Below the pieces are notes generated by a model. It had not been told where the DNA came from. It ran no database searches and saw nothing but the letters and a program-made list of their open reading frames with translations. A program made the position numbers and the translations under genes. 64,000 nucleotides of DNA from Ricordea florida (taxonomy: Eukaryota > Cnidaria > Anthozoa > Corallimorpharia > Ricordeidae): the NCBI GenBank assembly GCA_949710005.1, contig OX453272.1:37043100-37107099 (forward strand), in the 5' to 3' direction. Shown here in pieces: positions 8,329-17,060 of this stretch (the stretch's first letter is position 1; each line of letters starts with the position of its first letter).

Positions 8329-9999
8329 ATGGAATTATACAATGATTTCAGAAATATGTATCCAAGGGCTGATCAAAGCCAATTTATATTTGTGTCTGAT
8401 CCATATGGAGGTTACATTAAGTGGAAAGTTGATGGAACAACAATAATGTCAAATGATGATCCTACTGGAAAAACATGGACTGATGACATATCACCTAATA
8501 TGAAAAGACTTTTATGGAAAGATTTGGGGTTGAGCGACCGACTGAAGGGAGGAATAGAGAAGAACTTGAATGGTCCTTCGTGGTTTACCTCTGATGAATT
8601 GAGTTCATTTCCTGAAAGTTTAACATTGACTAATCTATCTTATCCAATACCCGCTGTTAATTTTGATGACTTTTCAACTGATATAACAAAAATGCTAACC
8701 TCGCTGGATATATACGTTTCAAATACAAAGAAATTTACAGCAAAGATGAGAAACATATTTACATCACAAGTTGTTACTTTCAAATTTGGTAAACAGAGTA
8801 GAAAATGGTTGAACGCCCCTGATATGAATTATTGGCCTCAACAACTTAACTTTGCAGTTTGGTGTGCAACATCTGGTTGTGGGATAAGTCCTTTTGACAG
8901 TCTAAATTATCCTAAAGTAGTAAATAGCTTCATTAAGTTTCATATATATTTCACAATAAGGAGAATATTATATGAATTAAGCCTTCCCCTACCTGATGAG
9001 CAGCCTTTTGTGATAAATAATAATCCATATAGTAAAGTTGCATATCAAAGATTGTGTGGTGAATTTGAAATTGCTAATAATTCCGATTTTAGATGGAAAG
9101 GTGGAAGAAATGGAGGATTGGGTGATATATTCCTTGATTATGGTGCAGGATACCGACCGACGGGAGGAACTAAAGGAAAAGGGGGTGGATATCAAAATAT
9201 ACATATTGTAAGGAATTATGATGTTGAAGCAGATCAATGGCCCTGTGAAGGTGGTAAATTCGCTGATGAAGGAGGTAAGAAAGAAAAGGGTAATCTCATT
9301 TCATTTATCCGTAACGATGACTTTGCCGATTTCAAATATGCTTGGTTTATCCCAACAAGTGGACATGGGCTCACTAAAGCTGGACTAGGTAGATTAAATT
9401 GATCCGCTGAAGCTTTTGTTTACTGTATATTGGGAGCACAAGTTAACACAAGAAATTCAATTTATGGTAATGGAGGTGGTGCGATTGAGACACAACAAGA
9501 ATTCTTAGCTTTATTTGAAAGTAGTGTGATCGAGAATGATATTTCCAATTCCATCCAAAGATATCAATTAGCTGTACAGGAAGCGAAATTACGGCTTGAT
9601 TTAGCTATTGCTCCTGGTGTATGGTTGATGCCGAGTAATATGATAATCAATACTGAAAGCGTGACAGGTTTTAACAACAAACTTATGAAAGCGAGTAATG
9701 ATATGAATTTTGGTGTGAATAATTCCATAAACACTGAAGCAAAACAAGTTGGAATAAGTCATAACTTAGGATCTTCAAAGTTAAAGTTACCTCATATTCC
9801 CCTGGAAGGCAAAACTGAAACGAAGAAAAACCCGAAGGAACCAAAAACCTCAACGAAAACAGACTCGATGAAACAGGAAAATAATATACACCTTGAAGGT
9901 GGGCCCGGCTCCGCCGATATTGACTCAACGCAACATGAAAAGAATATATTAGCATTTATAATTGTCGCTGGTGGATTAGCGTGGTATCTATTTCGATAG
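8329..9999 (+). pseudogene. Anchored 515-aa-type protein, interrupted by a stop, element A
   Basis: Corresponds to the intact 515-residue ORF at 15386-16933. Here an in-frame TGA at about 9400-9402 replaces the CGA arginine codon of element B, a C-to-T change at a CpG, splitting the gene into an N-terminal 357-residue part and a downstream part whose sequence stays conserved to the end. No frameshift is seen. The protein has a conserved block VVNSFIKFHIYFTIRRILYEL and ends in a hydrophobic anchor (LAFIIVAGGLAWYLF). Extra inserts relative to element B occur near 8530-8600, 9145-9190 and 9896-9925. The lesion suggests element A is no longer fully functional unless the stop is read through. Confidence 0.8.
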
Positions 10000-10009
10000 A
10001 TGATTGTAT

Positions 10010-10096
10010 TTTTCAGCTTACGCGTAAGTCGTTTTTTATCACAGGTTAATTAACATAACAATTTTTTTTCAGCTTACGCGTAAGTCGTTTTTTATA
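10010..10096. repeat. Direct repeat of a 31-bp palindrome-containing unit
   Basis: Two copies of a unit containing CAGCTTACGCGTAAGTCG followed by a T-run, at about 10010-10041 and 10066-10096, lie between two genes. Each contains the palindrome CTTACGCGTAAG. Not present at the equivalent place in element B. A bidirectional terminator or a mobile palindrome are possible readings. Confidence 0.7.
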
Positions 10097-10134
10097 GAAA
10101 ATTTAAAAAGATGAATATGGAGTAATCAAACAAA

Positions 10135-10770
10135 ATGTTAAGCATAACAATGTATGAGTCAGAAACTAGGATTTATTTAGATCCTCCGCTGAAAAATCTT
10201 CGGGAAATACAGCTCCTTGATTGTAATATACAAACCAAAAGATTGATTAATTTCAAGTATGAAGAGATATTATTCAATGAAAACGATCGACCCGTCATAA
10301 TAATTAAACCTGGTACATATTCTCTTCGTAATATTCAATCGATCTTTCTTAATGATACTGATAGGGAAAAGATAACAATAATTGAGACTGATACTGTTAA
10401 TTATCTATATTCAAATAAGAACTTCAACATTAAACTTACTAGAGGGTTGTCGATTGGTTTAGGGGTGCCTGAAGTCATAAATCCGGGTGAATTATACCCC
10501 ATAAATATAAAGATTAGGGAACCACTGAGACTTATGTGTAGTATAGTTGATAATAAGTCTTCATATATGAATAAAACCAAATATGGAGAACTTGTGAAAC
10601 TCTCACCATCACACCTACTTGCAAACATACCCTCAAAGGATTATCCAACAATTCCAGTTCGAAAATATGATGCTCTAATAAACCACTTCGATTTAACCAT
10701 ATTAGACAATGAATGGAAAAAACTTGATCTTAAGGGTTCTCCCATAACTTTTAGTTTAAGATTTAGGTAA
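10135..10770 (+). CDS. Putative penton / minor capsid-like protein, element A
   Basis: 211 residues, nearly the same as 14525-15160. Beta-rich pattern with early IYLDPPL, a GTYSLRNIQ segment and LGVPEVINPGELYPINI. This general pattern recurs in cnidarian Polinton-type elements and fits a single jelly-roll minor capsid (penton) protein, but the assignment rests on length, composition and position, not on a diagnostic motif. Preceded by a TTTAAAAAGAT box at about 10104. Intact. Confidence 0.5.
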   Translation: MLSITMYESETRIYLDPPLKNLREIQLLDCNIQTKRLINFKYEEILFNENDRPVIIIKPGTYSLRNIQSIFLNDTDREKITIIETDTVNYLYSNKNFNIKLTRGLSIGLGVPEVINPGELYPINIKIREPLRLMCSIVDNKSSYMNKTKYGELVKLSPSHLLANIPSKDYPTIPVRKYDALINHFDLTILDNEWKKLDLKGSPITFSLRFR

Positions 10771-10816
10771 ATTTTTGTTATGTAACACATACAGGTGTTA
10801 TACAACATAATTATTT

Positions 10817-10894
10817 CTAATCGATACTCCAACGTTCTTTCAAATCTCTTGACTCTTCAAAATCAAGACACCAATAAGGATTCCATACTGCATC
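10817..10894 (-). pseudogene. Relic of the C-terminus of an accessory gene
   Basis: A 25-codon open stretch ending in a stop at 10817-10819 reads VWNPYWCLDFEES, resembling the C-terminal AWHPKRVVDWCYDIEE region of the 175-residue ORF at 13929-14456 in element B. The strand and place relative to the penton-like gene are the same. Upstream, the gene has been replaced by the unrelated ORF at 10897-11199. It is therefore probably a leftover 3' end. Confidence 0.45.
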
Positions 10895-10896
10895 TT

Positions 10897-11199
10897 TTAT
10901 TTATCTTTTATTATTTTCTTTCTTCTTGAACTTAGTTTTTTCAACATTTCTTCATCGCTTATCTTAGGATCGTTTTCTATTTCATATAACTTAGCTGCTT
11001 TATCTCTCATTTTTTTGCTTTCTTCTTGAAATTCTTCTAATGTAAATTCTTTATCTGCTCCAAATTTTTTATTAACTTTATTTAATGCGTTATTAGCATC
11101 ATTATAAGACATATCTTTTATTCCAATTTTTTTAGCATAATCTAATAAATCCTTTGTACTAATTTTAATAAATTTCTCTTGTTGGCCTTCTTTATTCAT
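10897..11199 (-). CDS. Accessory charged ORF, element A
   Basis: 100 residues, lysine and glutamate rich, with no recognised domain. A region such as KDLLDYAKKIGIKDMSYNDA could be a small helical DNA-binding fold, but this is a guess. It lies in the accessory slot between the penton-like gene and the terminal Cys-His gene, where element B has a different 175-residue gene. A TTTAAAGATAT box precedes the ATG. Confidence 0.55.
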   Translation of the reverse strand: MNKEGQQEKFIKISTKDLLDYAKKIGIKDMSYNDANNALNKVNKKFGADKEFTLEEFQEESKKMRDKAAKLYEIENDPKISDEEMLKKLSSRRKKIIKDK

Positions 11200-11212
11200 T
11201 ATTTTTTTTATT

Positions 11213-11677
11213 TTATATCTTTAAATCATAATTCATTTTTTTAATTTTACATTCCTTACAAGAAGCTTTTTGTTTACCGTGTTCACATATTTGCGATCCC
11301 CCACATTCTTTACATTGTTGTTTTTGTTTATTATGTTCACATATTTGAGATCCTCCACACTCTTTACAGCGATACTTACTTTTATTATGTTTACAAATAT
11401 AAGGGTTTTTACACTCTTTACACTTATACTTATTTTTATTATGTTCACATATTTGAGAGCCTCCACATTCTTTACAAAAATATTTACTCTTTCCATGAAT
11501 ACAATAATATTTATTATTGATAGTATCTTTTGGGATTAGCTTATTAATATCCTCATCTGTATATTTTTCCAGCTCTTTAATTAAATCTGCTTTATTCATT
11601 CTAGATCGTCTTTTAATTTTCAACTCTTTAGCAATATGTTTAAGTTGCCAAATATATAATCCATTTAGTTTATCCAT
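11213..11677 (-). CDS. SAP/LEM-like plus Cys-His repeat protein, element A
   Basis: 154 residues. Residues about 5-45 (LKHIAKELKIKRRSRMNKADLIKEL) look like a SAP/LEM/HeH helix-extended-helix DNA-binding fold. The rest is a tandem array of about 18-residue units of the form CKECGGSQICEHNK, with regularly spaced Cys and His suggesting metal binding. Homologous to the ORF at 13470-13868, which has fewer repeats. Such repeats occur in large DNA viruses and protists. As the terminal gene it may be expressed early or bind element DNA; function unknown. A TTTAAAAAG box precedes the start. Confidence 0.75.
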   Translation of the reverse strand: MDKLNGLYIWQLKHIAKELKIKRRSRMNKADLIKELEKYTDEDINKLIPKDTINNKYYCIHGKSKYFCKECGGSQICEHNKNKYKCKECKNPYICKHNKSKYRCKECGGSQICEHNKQKQQCKECGGSQICEHGKQKASCKECKIKKMNYDLKI

Positions 11678-12481
11678 TTGTTATTTTTAACTTTAATTCT
11701 TCTTTTTAAATCATTTTTTTTATTTGCAATATCTGATTAACACTCTGATAAGTTTCAATAAATTAAGCTCTTTTAATAAGTCTTCACGGGGTCAGTGCAA
11801 AACCTATGCAAGCCAGGCTCCGTCGCAAAGCATTCGCAAAAAGTCTGTTTAATTTTCTGATAAATCCTTGAACAATTTTTTATTAAAATTTTCAAAAAAT
11901 TTCAACAACAACAACAACAACAACAACATGTGTGTGGGTGAAATTACTCTCACCTACTACATTTAACTCCACATCTTTTTATAACAGACGAATGTAAGGC
12001 TGACTTTCATCTGATTGACCAGTTTCTTTTCCTGATTTTGATTACAGCACTTCGCCATACGCGAACTCTTCTTCCAGCAGGTTTCGGCGAGGGTCTTACA
12101 TGATAAGTTAAATTATTTTACATTCATAAAACGTAGCAGTCATTTGCGGCCGTGTGTTCTTGGTTATATCATTGGGCTACCCAGACAAGAACTCTGAATG
12201 TTGTTGATAACGCTTATCCAGGTTTTAAATCAATAGCTTCACAAATACAACATAACAGGCCGATAAACAAAGACAACTCTAGACCGAGAATTGTGTTTCG
12301 CATTTCGCGCCAAAGGCACGGAACACCGTCCTGAAAACCATTGTAGCGTAACGTAACTTGACAGTCGACAGATGGAGGTTGTCGTCACAGCTCCTTTAGT
12401 TGAACGCCGTCGTCAAACCCTCCCGTCGTCTAACAATGTTCCCTGAACGGCAATGTAATTAAAAACTTTATTCTCAGGGCA
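11678..12481. other. AT-rich terminus of element A and junction with host or unknown sequence
   Basis: No convincing gene. The first 230 bases resemble a degenerated terminal region of element A. A (CAA)n microsatellite occupies about 11908-11930. The remaining 550 bases have no ORF that I can assign and may be host sequence between the two elements or an outer part of element A's terminal repeat. No sharp TIR boundary can be drawn. Confidence 0.5.
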
Positions 12482-12643
12482 GATTTTTTTGAAAAATAAA
12501 CTAGTGAGCAGCACTCTGCGAACTGGTTTTGTAAAACTGATTTATTCTCCTACGCGTTTCGTCCGACTGTCGCGGACTTCTTCAGGGAGTTTTACAAATG
12601 AGAGTTACAAGCTTGTATTTATACATAGTGTGAGCCGCTAAAG

Positions 12644-12933
12644 TACTTTTACAGATTTGTAGCGGATTCACGTACAGGAAACAAGCTAAATTTTCACGCA
12701 GGGCGTGACTAAGGTGTAGCATACGTGTGACATATTTCTGTCATGACGTATGCGTGACATATTTATTTTTGGGGACCACAGATTTAGTACTAAATCTGTG
12801 GTCCCCAAAAATAAATATGTCACGCATACGTCATGACAGAAATATGTCACACGTATGCTACACCTTAGTCACGCCCTGCGTGAAAATTTAGCTTGTTTCC
12901 TGTACGTGAATCCGCTACAAATCTGTAAAAGTA
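12644..12933. mobile_element. 290-bp perfect palindrome, probable mariner-type MITE in left TIR
   Basis: The arms mirror exactly around 12788/12789 with no loop and no mismatch that I could find. The insert between flanking TA dinucleotides is 12646-12931, with ends CTTTTACAG and CTGTAAAAG. The right TIR has only CTT between the same two TA dinucleotides. A TA target and a three-base remnant match the known footprint of Tc1/mariner excision, so this is best read as a foldback MITE that left the other TIR. An assembly artefact at a palindrome cannot be excluded. Confidence 0.8.
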
Positions 12934-13060
12934 GTAGTAGTGATAAGCGGATTCTGGGACAATAGGACAATCGGAAATTTTTTGAAAAATGCGGAAATTT
13001 TTTTTAAAAAATTAACCAAAGATTTATCAGAAAATTTGCCAGAGATTTGCCTGAGATTTT

Positions 13061-13269
13061 GCCAAGCCGATGCCAAGCCGATGCCAAGCCGATGCCAAGC
13101 CGATGCCAAGCCGATGCCAAGCCGATGCCAAGCCGATGCCAAGCCGATGCCAAGCCGATGCCAAGCCGATGCCAAGCCGATGCCAAGCCGATGCCAAGCC
13201 GATGCCAAGCCGATGCCAAGCCGATGCCAAGCCGATGCCAAGCCGATGCCAAGCCGATGCCAAGCTGAT
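13061..13269 (+). repeat. 11-bp minisatellite, 19 units, left TIR
   Basis: Tandem GCCAAGCCGAT, 18 perfect copies and one variant ending CTGAT. The array is much more GC-rich than its surroundings. Because 11 is not a multiple of three, all frames on both strands stay open, giving spurious repetitive ORFs. The right TIR has exactly 19 units as well. Confidence 0.95.
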
Positions 13270-13469
13270 ACCAAGCCCCACCAAACCTTATACTGCAGCC
13301 TCCCTTTTCCAACATCCAGAATAAGTTTTGCAAAGTTTTTACAAAGTTTGAGGAAAGTGGACGCGGAGAATTCACCATCCCTATCCAAGCCCACCCCCAC
13401 ATAAGTATCCGCAAAATAAAAAAATTTGGATTTTAATGTTAATTTAAAGAATAACTTACGAAAGTATAA

Positions 13470-13868
13470 ATGGAGAATCCAGAAAGATTGAATCTTGATG
13501 AATTGAAATTTGTACAACTGAAAAAAATTGTTAAAGAGTTGAAAATTAAAGGGAGATCTAGAATGCGAAAAGAAGATTTTATTAATGTGTTAAAAAAATT
13601 TCCAGATGAGGAGATTATTAAATTAATACCAAAAGATACTATCAATAATTATGATTATTTTTGTATTCATGGAAAGTATAAATATTTCTGTAGAGAGTGT
13701 GGAGGAACACAAATATGTGAACACAATAAAATTAAGCCATACTGTAAAGAATGTAAAGGCTCACAAATATGTGAACACAAATTACAAAAGTATATATGTA
13801 AAGAGTGTAAAGGAAAAGGAATATGTGAACATAATAAACAAAAGAGACAGTGTAAAGAATGTTGTTAA
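13470..13868 (+). CDS. SAP/LEM-like plus Cys-His repeat protein, element B
   Basis: 132 residues. The N-terminal helix-extended-helix-like part (LKKIVKELKIKGRSRMRKEDFINVL, about residues 15-45) is followed by four Cys-His repeats of the type CKECKGSQICEH. Homologous to 11213-11677. Its ATG is the last part of the left TIR, so its promoter (TTTAAAGAATAACTTACG) is shared base for base with PolB at the other end. Probably a DNA- or metal-binding regulator, unproven. The number of repeats differs between the elements, which is normal for tandem units. Confidence 0.75.
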   Translation: MENPERLNLDELKFVQLKKIVKELKIKGRSRMRKEDFINVLKKFPDEEIIKLIPKDTINNYDYFCIHGKYKYFCRECGGTQICEHNKIKPYCKECKGSQICEHKLQKYICKECKGKGICEHNKQKRQCKECC

Positions 13869-13928
13869 ATATAAAAAAAAAAAAATGATTTTTAATGTTA
13901 TTTAAAGATATAAAATAAAATATAAAAG

Positions 13929-14456
13929 ATGGAAGATAAATTTTTATTAAAATACGGGCAACTTTGTTTAAAGTTTTTAAATGAAAAAGGTTTTTTAATT
14001 CATGAATTTATTGAATCTATAAATGAAGATTTGTTAAAAAAGATATCAAAATATCGCGAATTTATTGTTGAAGAAAATAGAAATTATTTTTATTGTAATA
14101 TTTTTTTTATAAAAAATGATGAAATTTATGGAGGTAGAATTATTTTAGATCTTAAAAAAGGTTTGGAGTTTTATGAAAATTATTTTAATGACATATTAAT
14201 TTATGGTCCTTATGAAAATTTTTATGATTATTTTTTTTGTTTTGAAGAAGATCATGGATTAGAAATAGATTATATTATTTTTGATTCAATAGCTGTTGTA
14301 ATAAGCATAGATAGTTATAAGTTAGAACATAAAAATAAATTCTACAAAGACTTGCATAATGATTTAATGGTTGTAGCATGGCATCCCAAAAGAGTTGTGG
14401 ATTGGTGTTATGATATTGAGGAACAAGAAATTTTTAATTCTTTACCGGATGAATAA
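13929..14456 (+). CDS. Accessory 175-aa protein with C-terminal WHP motif, element B
   Basis: AT-rich gene, rich in Phe, Tyr, Asn and Glu. It ends with VVAWHPKRVVDWCYDIEEQE, a pattern (AWHPxRxxxWC) that I associate with proteins of large DNA viruses, although no function is known to me. Only a relic of its 3' end remains in element A (10817-10894). TTTAAAGATATAAAATAAAA precedes the ATG, matching the elements' promoter consensus. Confidence 0.65.
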   Translation: MEDKFLLKYGQLCLKFLNEKGFLIHEFIESINEDLLKKISKYREFIVEENRNYFYCNIFFIKNDEIYGGRIILDLKKGLEFYENYFNDILIYGPYENFYDYFFCFEEDHGLEIDYIIFDSIAVVISIDSYKLEHKNKFYKDLHNDLMVVAWHPKRVVDWCYDIEEQEIFNSLPDE

Positions 14457-14524
14457 TCTTATATTTCTGTTACTACTAATTATGTTATATAACCTAAAAA
14501 TGGTTACATAACAAAATAAGTAAT

Positions 14525-15160
14525 TTACCTAAATCTTAAACTAAAAGTTATGGGAGAACCCATCAGATCAAGTTTTTTCCATTCAGTGTCTAAGATAGTT
14601 AAATCAAAGTGGTTTATAACGCTATCATATTTTCGAACCGGAATTGTCGGATAATCCTTTGAGGGAATGTTTGCAAGTAGGTTTGATGGTGAGAGTTTCA
14701 CAAGTTCGCCATATTTGGTTTTATTCATATATGAAGACTTATTATCCACTATGCTGCACATAAGTCTCAGTGGTTCCTTAATCTGTATATTTATAGGGTA
14801 TAATTTACCAGGATTTATAACTTCAGGCACTCCTAAACCAACCGCTAACCCTCTCGTAAGTTTAATGTCAAAGTTCTTATTTGAATATAGATAGTCAACA
14901 GTATCAGTCTCAATTATTGCTATCTTTGCCTTATCAGTATCATTAAGAAAGATCGATTGAATATCACGCAACGAATATGTACTGGGTTGTATTATTATTA
15001 GAGGTTGATTCTTATCATTGAATAATATCTGTTGATCCTTGAAATTAATCAATCTTTTGGTTTGTATATTACAATCCAGGAGCTGTATCTCCCGAAGATT
15101 TTTCAGCGGTGGATCTAAATAAATCCTTGTTTCAGACTCATACATGGTAATGCTTAACAT
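14525..15160 (-). CDS. Putative penton / minor capsid-like protein, element B
   Basis: 211 residues, the same length as its element A counterpart and very similar along the whole length, so clearly constrained. Beta-rich with IYLDPPL, PSTYSLRDIQ and LGVPEVINPGKLYPINI. The single jelly-roll minor capsid assignment is inferred from size and genome position. No membrane segment. It converges with the 13929 gene. Confidence 0.5.
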   Translation of the reverse strand: MLSITMYESETRIYLDPPLKNLREIQLLDCNIQTKRLINFKDQQILFNDKNQPLIIIQPSTYSLRDIQSIFLNDTDKAKIAIIETDTVDYLYSNKNFDIKLTRGLAVGLGVPEVINPGKLYPINIQIKEPLRLMCSIVDNKSSYMNKTKYGELVKLSPSNLLANIPSKDYPTIPVRKYDSVINHFDLTILDTEWKKLDLMGSPITFSLRFR

Positions 15161-15385
15161 TTTTGTTTTCAGCGAAGCTGGTCTTTAGATCTGATTACAT
15201 TGACGTAATCACATTCCTGAGCGACGTTAGAAACCGACCTTTTTGAAGTAAACATAAAATCTACTTTTCGATTTCAAATCCACTTTACATTTTGCTTGTT
15301 GCTATGTCGTAAAAGTATGCAATCTATTGTTCTACACGTGAACACTAATCCAAAAACAATGATAATCACGTGAAATGGCCATGAA
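15161..15385. other. Intergenic spacer with palindromes, element B
   Basis: About 225 bases with no ORF. Contains an inverted motif GATTACATTGACGTAATC near 15190 and a TCAGCGAAGCTGG palindrome near 15170. The corresponding spacer in element A holds a different pair of palindrome repeats, so this spot collects such sequences in both elements. Confidence 0.6.
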
Positions 15386-16933
15386 TTACCGAAATAGATA
15401 CCACGCAAATACACTAGAGACAATTATAAATGCTAATATATTATCTTCATGTTGCGTGGTCACGTCCGGCTTTACGCGTAGCGAGTCTGGGCCTTTGGCA
15501 GGCTTTTCATTTTGCGTTGGAGAGATTTTTGGTTTCGGATTTGTCTCAACTATTGAATGAGGTAACTTTAACTTTGAAGATCCCATGTTATGACTTATTC
15601 CAACCGGTTTTGATTCCACGTTTAGCGAATTATTTACTCCAAATTTCATATCATTAGTCGCTTTCATAAGTTTGTTATTATATCCAACCACGCTCTCAGT
15701 ATTTATGATCATATTACTTGGCATCAACCAAACACCTGGAGCAATAGCTAAATCAAGTCGTAATTTCGCTTCTTGTACAGCTAATTGATATCTTTGGATA
15801 GAACTAGAAATGTCATTCTCAATCACACTACTCTCAAATAAAGCTAAGAATTCTTGTTGCGTCTCGATTGCTCCACCACCATTACCATAAATCGAATTTC
15901 TTGTGTTAACTTGTGCCCCTAATATACAGTAAACAAAAGCTTCCGCAGATCGATTCAATCTACCAAGTCCAGCTTTAGTGAGTCCATGCCCACTTGTTGG
16001 GATAAACCAAGCATATTTGAAATCGGTAAATTCGTCATTTCGTATAAACGATATTAGATTACCATCTTCTTTCTTACCCCCATCATCAGAAAATTTATTA
16101 TCACCGCTAGTAAACTGATTCGCTTCGTAATCATATTTCCTTATAATATATAAATTTTGATTTCCTTCTACCGGATAATCAATGAAAATATCACCTAATC
16201 CAGAATTTCTTCCGCCTTTCCATCTAAAGTCTGATCTATTACTTATTCCAAATTCAGTGCACAATTTATTATACGCAACTTTACTATAGGGATTATTATT
16301 TATTACAAAAGTTTGCTCATCAGGCAAGGGAAGGCTTAATTCATACAGTATTCGTCTTATTGTGAAATATATATGAAACTTAATGAAGCTATTCACTACT
16401 TTAGGATAATTTAGACTTTCAAAAGGACTAATCCCGCAACCGGATGTTGCACACCAAACTGCAAAGTTAAGTTGCTGAGGCCAATAGTTCATATCAGGCC
16501 CGTTCAACCATTTTCTACTTTGTTTTCCAAATTTGAAAGTCACAACTTGATTGGTAAAAACATCACGCATCTTTGCTGTGAAATTCTTTGTATTTGAAAC
16601 ATATATATCTAGTGAGGTTAGCATTTTTGTTATATCGGTTGTAAAATCATCAAAGTTAATAGCTGGTATAGGATAGCTTTGATTAGTAAGACTTAAACTC
16701 TTTGGGAATGAACTCAAGTTCTTCGCTTCACTCTGTCCTAAATCTTGCCATAATAATGTTTTCAAATTATTAGAAAGATTTTCAGTCCATGTTTTCCCAG
16801 TAGGATCATCATTAGACATGATTGTTGTTCCATTAACTTTCCACTTAATATATCCTCCATATGAATCATTCACAAATGTAAATTTATCAAGATTAGCGTT
16901 TGGATATCGGGTTTTAAAATCTGTAAGCAACAT
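15386..16933 (-). CDS. Intact 515-aa anchored protein, element B
   Basis: Full-length counterpart of the broken 8329-9999 gene. Contains SYGGYIKWKVNGTTIMSNDD near the N-terminus and VVNSFIKFHIYFTIRRILYEL at about residues 180-200, and ends in a hydrophobic segment (LAFIIVSSVFAWYLF) consistent with a C-terminal membrane anchor. Likely a virion protein; no enzyme motif is seen. Near the C-terminus, a segment encoded at about 15456-15505 is GC-rich and absent from element A, so element B carries at least one similar small insert. Confidence 0.75.
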   Translation of the reverse strand: MLLTDFKTRYPNANLDKFTFVNDSYGGYIKWKVNGTTIMSNDDPTGKTWTENLSNNLKTLLWQDLGQSEAKNLSSFPKSLSLTNQSYPIPAINFDDFTTDITKMLTSLDIYVSNTKNFTAKMRDVFTNQVVTFKFGKQSRKWLNGPDMNYWPQQLNFAVWCATSGCGISPFESLNYPKVVNSFIKFHIYFTIRRILYELSLPLPDEQTFVINNNPYSKVAYNKLCTEFGISNRSDFRWKGGRNSGLGDIFIDYPVEGNQNLYIIRKYDYEANQFTSGDNKFSDDGGKKEDGNLISFIRNDEFTDFKYAWFIPTSGHGLTKAGLGRLNRSAEAFVYCILGAQVNTRNSIYGNGGGAIETQQEFLALFESSVIENDISSSIQRYQLAVQEAKLRLDLAIAPGVWLMPSNMIINTESVVGYNNKLMKATNDMKFGVNNSLNVESKPVGISHNMGSSKLKLPHSIVETNPKPKISPTQNEKPAKGPDSLRVKPDVTTQHEDNILAFIIVSSVFAWYLFR

Positions 16934-17060
16934 CTTATTCTTTATTTTTCTTCGATTAGTCCATGTCTTTATATTTTGAATAAGATGTAAAGTTAATACT
17001 GCTCTTTTCTAATACCTGCAAAACAATTACAACCCACATCAGTTCTCTCATATGAAATTT

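Larger units (their letters stand above)
1..11930 (+). mobile_element. Element A: Maverick/Polinton-like provirus, left end outside window
   Basis: Carries a PolB C-terminus, rve integrase, putative capsid protein, A32-type ATPase and about ten further ORFs in the same order as the complete element B, but in plus orientation. The left end lies before position 1. The right end is not sharply defined: the last gene starts at 11677, and AT-rich sequence to about 11910 weakly resembles the inner TIR of element B (runs like TTTTCTGATAAATC and TTCAAAAAATTTC), ending near a (CAA)n run at 11908-11930. It differs from element B by a foreign PolB module, many small GC-rich palindromic inserts, an extra chimeric ORF and a nonsense codon. 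The combination of PolB, integrase and packaging ATPase is diagnostic of the Polinton/adintovirus group; exact family is not decided here. Confidence 0.85.
12482..13474. repeat. Left terminal inverted repeat of element B
   Basis: Starts GATTTTTTTGAAAAATAAAC and continues to the first five bases of the coding sequence of the 13470 gene. It contains a 290-bp perfect palindrome, an AT-rich spacer, the 11-bp array and a promoter-like TTTAAAGAATAACTTACG just before the ATG. The right TIR matches throughout except for the palindrome. The inner edge coincides with the start codons of the two terminal genes, so both share the same promoter DNA. Confidence 0.93.

Noticed and set aside
11678..12481. 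Conserved TIR of element A matching that of element B
   Set aside because: Only short AT-rich similarities were seen; the 11-bp array and palindrome are absent, so a homologous TIR cannot be claimed.
13061..13269. CRISPR-like array
   Set aside because: Direct tandem copies without spacers; a minisatellite.
12915..13517. Long repetitive ORFs over the left TIR array on both strands
   Set aside because: They come from the 11-bp tandem unit, which keeps all six frames open. The repeated peptides shift with frame and no start context or homolog supports them.
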